From contig CAJJDP010000098.1 of the NCBI GenBank assembly GCA_905182995.1, positions 249,069 through 313,068 on the forward strand: a stretch of 64,000 bases of DNA. The letters run 5' to 3'. Positions 59,392-64,000 of this stretch are shown one piece after another. The position numbers were made by a program, and so were the translations under genes. The stretch is from Paramecium octaurelia (lineage: Eukaryota; Ciliophora; Oligohymenophorea; Peniculida; Parameciidae). Under the pieces are notes generated by a model. It saw only the letters and a program-made list of their open reading frames with translations, searched no databases and was not told where the DNA came from. Each line of letters starts with the position of its first letter. Position 1 is the first letter of the stretch.

Positions 59392-60049
59392 ATGTGGGAC
59401 CCCAATGCATCGATTTAAGAAAAATAAAAAATGGAGCAATACATGAAGGAGAAGATTCTAGAAACATTCAACCTATTTGCTCAAGATAAGAAGGGGTATG
59501 TTGATAAAAAGTAATTGATCACTTAATATAAACAAGGGAAATTCCTTATATCATGAGATTCTTAGGTAAATTCCCAAGCGAAGCCCAAGTGAGCAAAACC
59601 ATTCTTCCATAGATTGAAGAGGACGAACCCAGTGAGTCAATCAAATATTAGAAATTTGAACCCTTCATGATTCAAGGTACTATCGATCATCCCTTAATTC
59701 TAGTATTGAAGAGCAATGAATATGATCCAGATGATACTGATACTCTACTAGCAGCATTTAGATAATTGGACGAAGAAAAGAAGGGATATATTGAAATTGA
59801 TACATTAAAATAAAAACTTACTACGATGGGGTAATTACTACATTTATTAAGTGCTATAGAATTTAATTTAGACCTCTTGAGATTGAAGACTTTATCAGAT
59901 TTGCAACAAATGGAGATCCCAAGTACAATTTATTTATAAATATACATAGTGCAACTGTTATTTATTATGAAGACTATATTTTGAGGTTACAATTCTCTAT
60001 TGAGAAGCACATGGAATCAGTAACGAAATAATACAATCCTGAAAAATGA
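59392..60049 (+). CDS. DRC8: dynein regulatory complex subunit 8 (EFCAB2-like)
   Basis: 200 aa, calmodulin-like with four degenerate EF-hand regions: LETFNLFAQDKKGYVDKKEI; GKFPSEAQVSKTILPQIEED with SIKYQKFEPFM; AAFRQLDEEKKGYIEIDTL; and a last one ending YYEDYILRLQ. The EEDEPSESIKYQKFEPFM stretch matches the distinctive EEEEPTGYIRFEKFLPVM-type block of DRC8/EFCAB2. Two introns give an exact frame: 59511-59536 (26 nt, ends AAG) and 59831-59859 (29 nt, ends TAG). Most loops lack the full acidic ligand set, so Ca2+ binding is doubtful. Family role: base of the nexin-dynein regulatory complex in cilia. It is 66 nt downstream of the ABHD-like gene and in the same orientation. Confidence 0.83.
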
Positions 60050-61421
60050 TTATATATGTTTTAAGTAATCATTACAATTATATTTTTTTATTCTCCTTAG
60101 TAATTGAATTTCTAAATCTGCTCCTTTAACAGTAATCTAATTTGCATTGATATGTGCAATTAAATTATATAATATCAATAAGATATTAACTTTATCACAA
60201 GACTATTATATCTGATTGTGCCATTCTTGATATTAATTTGAAAGATGTATATTCAATTTTATTGACTTGATTCATAAAAACAAATTAAAAAAATATTCAA
60301 TAAAAATTATCTTGAATTCATATATAAAATTATTGATTATACTAATAAAGGATATTTTGTTAAGGCTTTAATATTTTTGAATTTCTAATTGTAATTAAAT
60401 AATAAAAAAGCGAGAAAATTGAGATATAATTAAGAGGAATGCGATTGTGATCTTAAAATCTTCCTTTTCATAGAAAATAAAAATGAACAGGTTCCTGTTT
60501 TAAATTATTATCCTTTGAAATGGTTTAAAATGAGGAATGTTTAGTTTATTGGATTTCTCATAACTTAAATGTAGATACGAATTCATTCACTTACATTTGA
60601 CCATGATAAATAACAAACCTTAAGATAAAAAAATTAGTTATGAACTAAATCTTAGCACCCTTATTAACTTATTAGTTAATTATCAATGAATACAATTTAA
60701 TTTCAGATTCTAGTGAACCCGATTTATTTTCTTTAAAATATCCAATTTAATACAATTAAGGATCAATGTAGAGTCTAATAATTTATTACTAATATAATAA
60801 ATTATTTTTCGATAGCAAAATTCATTATGTTTAGAAAATCTTCGAAAAATAAATTAAATGAAAATTATTTTATATCTTTAATTTATCATCCATATTATCA
60901 AAATATAGTAAATGATGATACCTCATCATTTATTGACTACTCAAGCTCATATTAGTTAGCAAGAACCAATAGGTTTGAAAGGAAATTACATAATATTTAA
61001 CTTTGATTGTTGGTTTGAGGAAAAAAATTCACCATTGTAACATTCATAACTGTGTTGTAAAATAGAGCAAATTTTATTAAAATAAAAGTCTTTTTCCTAA
61101 AATTTTATAAATCCATCATTATAAGCAAATAAGTAATGATTATATGATTTATCTATTTATCGTAATAGCAGCAGCTTGATGATTGGATGATTCAGATGAT
61201 TACATAAAAATCTTACAAATTTGCACCTTACTGAAATCTATATAATCTTTAAGGAAAGCCCCACTCAAACCAATATTATTTACGTATTTATAAATCTAGT
61301 CAATAATCCAAACTAAATAAGAATTAGAATTATTATTAATAATATTTTTTATAATATAATAAAAATAACTAGTAATTAAATCTGCTCATAAATTTTTAAA
61401 TAACATAAAAAACCTCATGGA
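60050..61421. other. long AT-rich gene-poor stretch
   Basis: About 1.4 kb with very low GC. The best frame is a 73-codon ORF at 60640-60861 (+), starting MNQILAPLLTYQLIINEYN, which could be chance. I see no tRNA, repeat array or conserved frame. Compared with the rest of the window, where genes are usually under 300 nt apart, this gap is long. Confidence 0.5.
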
Positions 61422-61860
61422 TCAAGTTATTTAGAGTGGTGAGTTCTATTCATCTTCTTCAGATTAGTTGTTATCCTTTTTCTCGAAAGAAAAAACTCTA
61501 ATTAGTTTTTTGCTGGTCCTTTTTTTAAAAAGAGGATTGTTAGCTACAATAAGTTCCTCATTATCATTATCATCATCATCATCGTCATCTTCGAATTCCT
61601 TTTTCTCAATTACTGTTTCATATTCGAAGGAGTTATCACATTGGAATATTGGGCTAAATAAATGTAATCGAATACTTATTATTCTTCTGTTACAATTTCA
61701 TTAGTGGATCTGTTTTCATCTAGAGCCCTAGCGATTTGAGGTACTTAACTATTTCTCTTTCTTTTTTTAAAAGGATTTTTTTATGAGAGTCTTTACAATG
61801 ATATAATGATAAGAATTCTTCAATACTATCTTTTGAAGTTATGGAAATGCAAGAGTACAT
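61422..61860 (-). CDS. acidic/basic low-complexity protein (uncertain exons)
   Basis: The start at 61860 reads MYSCISITSKDSIEEFLSLY followed by Lys-rich helix. Two further frame segments follow that must be joined by short introns (not fixed). The C-terminal part has an Asp run of seven (FEDDDDDDDNDNEE) and basic patches (NPLFKKRTSKKL). It ends in acidic EEDEQNSPLQIT before TGA 61422-61424. Charge-segregated proteins of this kind are often nuclear, but no family was recognised. It is 94 nt from the stop of the MFS-like gene. Confidence 0.45.
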
Positions 61861-61954
61861 TTATTTTTTGATATAATTAATTAATTTCTTCATTTTGTAA
61901 GGGAATAAATGGGGTGATTAATTTAGATATATGAACATAATTTTAATTAAACAT

Positions 61955-63327
61955 TCATTGTAAATCAATCAGATATTATCTTCTGTGGAACCACAAGCAA
62001 GCAAAATTTAGGATGGAATACAATATTATGAAAGTACTAAATGCAGTGACGCCTAGGGTCAAATTGGAGTTAGAGGTCAGACTCATGAAAATAGTAAATA
62101 GATAAAATGTCAAGCAATAAATCCAATTGCAAAATTAGAGTACATTTTTGTTGTGATGGTATTGTGACCCAGAGATGGCAAATGTTAACACTTAGGAGGA
62201 TGAGATTAGTAATCCAGACATGAAATCGAAAATGTAAAATAAGGTGTTATTCATCTAGGTTGTTTCACCAACAATCCTTATTTAATATTATAAATTTACT
62301 GAAATTATGTAAGTAAAAATCGCAAAAATCTATAGTATAATTAGTAAATTCAGGTATCCATATATATCAGAGATCAATCCCACAGTGATTCCACCCAGAA
62401 ATTAGCCAATTCCATGGAGTGTTAATCCAGCAATAAGTTCTTGATTCAATTACATGGTATAATGAGGCACAATCATATCTTGTGAGTAAGCAACATTAAA
62501 GGCTGAGAATATTCCTAAAGAAATGATCGTGGGGATGATGTAGATAAAGAGCGGGTCCTTTTTGTGTACAGTCCAAATCTGAATGAATTAATTGGAGTAG
62601 GATGGATCTTCATCTCTCTATAGTAGATTCTATTCTTCATAAGAGCCATAAATGTGTTGATTCATCCTTTGATGTAAATCGATGCTTTGGGAAGAATTTG
62701 ATTTATATCCAAATTTAGGTTCTTTGATAAAAAGATATAACATGGATATGATCAAGGATATGAATAACATTGGATAATAGAAATATTCGTTATACTCGTA
62801 CATTGAATTTGCGAAGGTGATATAGATATCCCCAATGAAATTCTACATACTGAATAATGAGTAGGCAATTCCAAAGTAGATGCCAATATTTTTTGAGTTG
62901 GAAATGCTACGAACATAATAATTGTATGCACAATAAAAGATGGCCAGAAATGGAGCTGCTATTGCTTCAAAGAGTAATATAGCAATGATCAAATAAATCT
63001 GCTTAGGTTGCTACTCAATAACAATGATATAGAGTGTTGTACTGATAACATTAACTAAACTTGTTATGCAAAATACTGCTCTATTTCAAATAGAGAATAG
63101 TACTTATAGGTGAATTTGTAGATAATTCTCTGATATAAGGGCAATGAAAAAGGGCCAAATAGAAAAATGAGTGTGAATATCCCAACTGAGACTGAGTTGA
63201 TTACTGAGTCATCTATCTTCAAGATAGTGGAAAATATCACTGTTCTACACAATCCTATGGCACCTGAATAGGAAACTGTGATGATACACATGAATATTAG
63301 ATTACCAATATTTGCCTATTCTGCCAT
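61955..63327 (-). CDS. multi-pass transporter, MFS-like (449 aa)
   Basis: The start at 63327 gives MAEQANIGNLIFMCIITVSY. A 23-nt intron (63081-63103, ends TAG) makes the frame exact to TGA 61955-61957. About 11-12 hydrophobic helices are seen (for example FTLIFLFGPFSLPL; LIIAILLFEAIAAPFLAIFY; NIGIYFGIAYSLF; YPMLFISLIISMLYLFI). A hydrophilic loop of about 65 residues lies between two six-helix halves. The second half has GIGQFLGGITVGLISDIYGY, which resembles the MFS motif A GxxxD-R-GR in loop 8-9. The weak six-plus-six layout resembles UNC-93/MFS proteins. The substrate cannot be predicted. It is the 3' neighbour of the acidic protein gene and of the orphan gene at 63.4 kb, all on the minus strand. 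Confidence 0.78.
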
Positions 63328-63367
63328 AATATTTATTATAATTAATACATCTAATTCTCATCTAAAA

Positions 63368-63967
63368 TCATGAAAATAGTTTGCTTTCCTCATGGCTGAA
63401 GTTAAAGTATAATTGATAATAATCTAATTGAAATATCATAAAGGATAAAGTTTAAGCAAAATGTGAATGTGCAAAATACTTATTTATAAATCTGTTTAAG
63501 AATTGGGATAAAGCTAGTGTAATTTATGATACAACGAAAGATGTTTTTATTATAAAAATACTCAATTTGAAATTCTTGAATCGTATTTATATATTCTTGA
63601 AAACACAAGAATAATTATTCATTTATTATGCTATTTTTTCAGCACAATAAATGTCATTTTTGTTCAACATCCACTTAACATAATCTACTTTATATTTATA
63701 CAAGACATCTGAGATATGTATAAAAGTGAGTTTATTATCGAGTTAGGTAGTACTATTATCAAATAAAAATACTAAAAGATAACAATTACACTTTATGGCA
63801 TTATGTAAATCCTCCAATATCCATCTTCCATGATCTGATGTGTATAGGATTGGTATGTTCTCTAATGTTTAAAATATCGTAACCTAAAAAGATTATATGC
63901 ATAACTAATTCTTTGATATTTAAATGATTAAGTAAGCAATTGCTTGAATTCTAGTTGGTTCAGACAT
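63368..63967 (-). CDS. orphan protein, 199 aa
   Basis: A perfectly open intronless frame from ATG 63967 to TGA 63368-63370, with 12 in-frame TAA/TAG codons read as Gln. It starts MSEPTRIQAIAYLIIQISKN. The middle is DHGRWILEDLHNAIKCNCYL and LTFIHISDVLYKYKVDYVKW. A basic segment FKNIQIRFKNFKLS follows. Residues are mixed hydrophobic and charged, compatible with a globular protein; no signal peptide and no clear transmembrane helix. I recognise no family. It lies 40 nt upstream of the MFS-like gene in the same orientation. The remaining 33 nt to the window end show nothing. Confidence 0.6.
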
Positions 63968-64000
63968 AATTTTTACAAAAAAATAGAATAGATCCTTTAA

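Noticed and set aside
1..64000. CRISPR arrays, bacterial operons, phage or insertion sequences
   Set aside because: No direct-repeat/spacer arrays, ribosome binding sites or transposase motifs. Code usage and introns are those of a ciliate.
1..64000. Telomeric repeats or retained internal eliminated sequences in genes
   Set aside because: No C/A-rich telomere repeats at either end. Where I resolved gene frames, the interruptions are explained by 21-29 nt GT-AG introns (a few longer candidates remain), not TA-bounded insertions. Retention in the gaps cannot be excluded.

Overview
This window looks like macronuclear DNA of a ciliate, most likely Paramecium. Three things in the sequence say so. 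(1) Long reading frames are only open if TAA and TAG are read as glutamine, with TGA as the sole stop. (2) Almost every gene is interrupted by very short introns (21-29 nt, GT...AG) whose removal exactly restores frame. (3) The DNA is AT-rich and compact, with neighbouring genes often 16-100 nt apart. The gene content is eukaryotic: cilia, splicing, trichocyst and RNA-silencing genes. No rRNA, tRNA, CRISPR array, telomere repeat or transposase was found.

Layout. 0.6-4.0 kb: a cysteine-rich, multi-pass surface protein (-). 4.8-8.6 kb: a full ABCC-type ABC transporter (-). 8.6-10.7 kb: a sparse region with small hypothetical ORFs. 10.7-13.9 kb: an oxysterol-binding protein and small proteins. 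14.0-17.3 kb: a diverged MSH6-like MutS protein (+). 17.4-18.0 kb: copy 1 of a dispersed inverted repeat. 18.2-21.2 kb: a tight minus-strand run (coiled-coil protein, small membrane protein, EB1). 21.3-27.2 kb: a plus-strand run of Prp40, a beta-propeller protein, LUC7 and DRC12. 27.3-32.6 kb: two membrane proteins. 32.7-37.0 kb: a cellular RNA-dependent RNA polymerase. 37.1-37.7 kb: repeat copy 2. 38.0-39.3 kb: an Aurora-like kinase. 39.3-48.4 kb: one giant cysteine-rich/beta-repeat/multi-pass protein (-). 49.3-50.4 kb: a trichocyst matrix protein. 50.5-52.6 kb: a small gene, ribosomal protein uL23 and a Rab GTPase. 52.8-57.2 kb: a sorting nexin, a membrane protein and an EFHC/Rib72-type DM10 protein. 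58.2-60.0 kb: an ABHD4/5-like hydrolase and DRC8. 60.05-61.4 kb: gene-poor. 61.4-64.0 kb: an acidic protein, an MFS-like transporter and an orphan protein.

Themes. Several genes serve cilia and the cell surface (DRC12, DRC8, EFHC/Rib72, EB1, Cys-rich surface proteins, trichocyst matrix protein). Two predicted U1 snRNP proteins (Prp40, LUC7) lie within 5.3 kb of each other. The RNA-dependent RNA polymerase belongs to the small-RNA silencing machinery. For most genes given an amino-acid length, subtracting the listed introns leaves an exact multiple of three. Functions are inferred from motifs alone, because no database search was possible.
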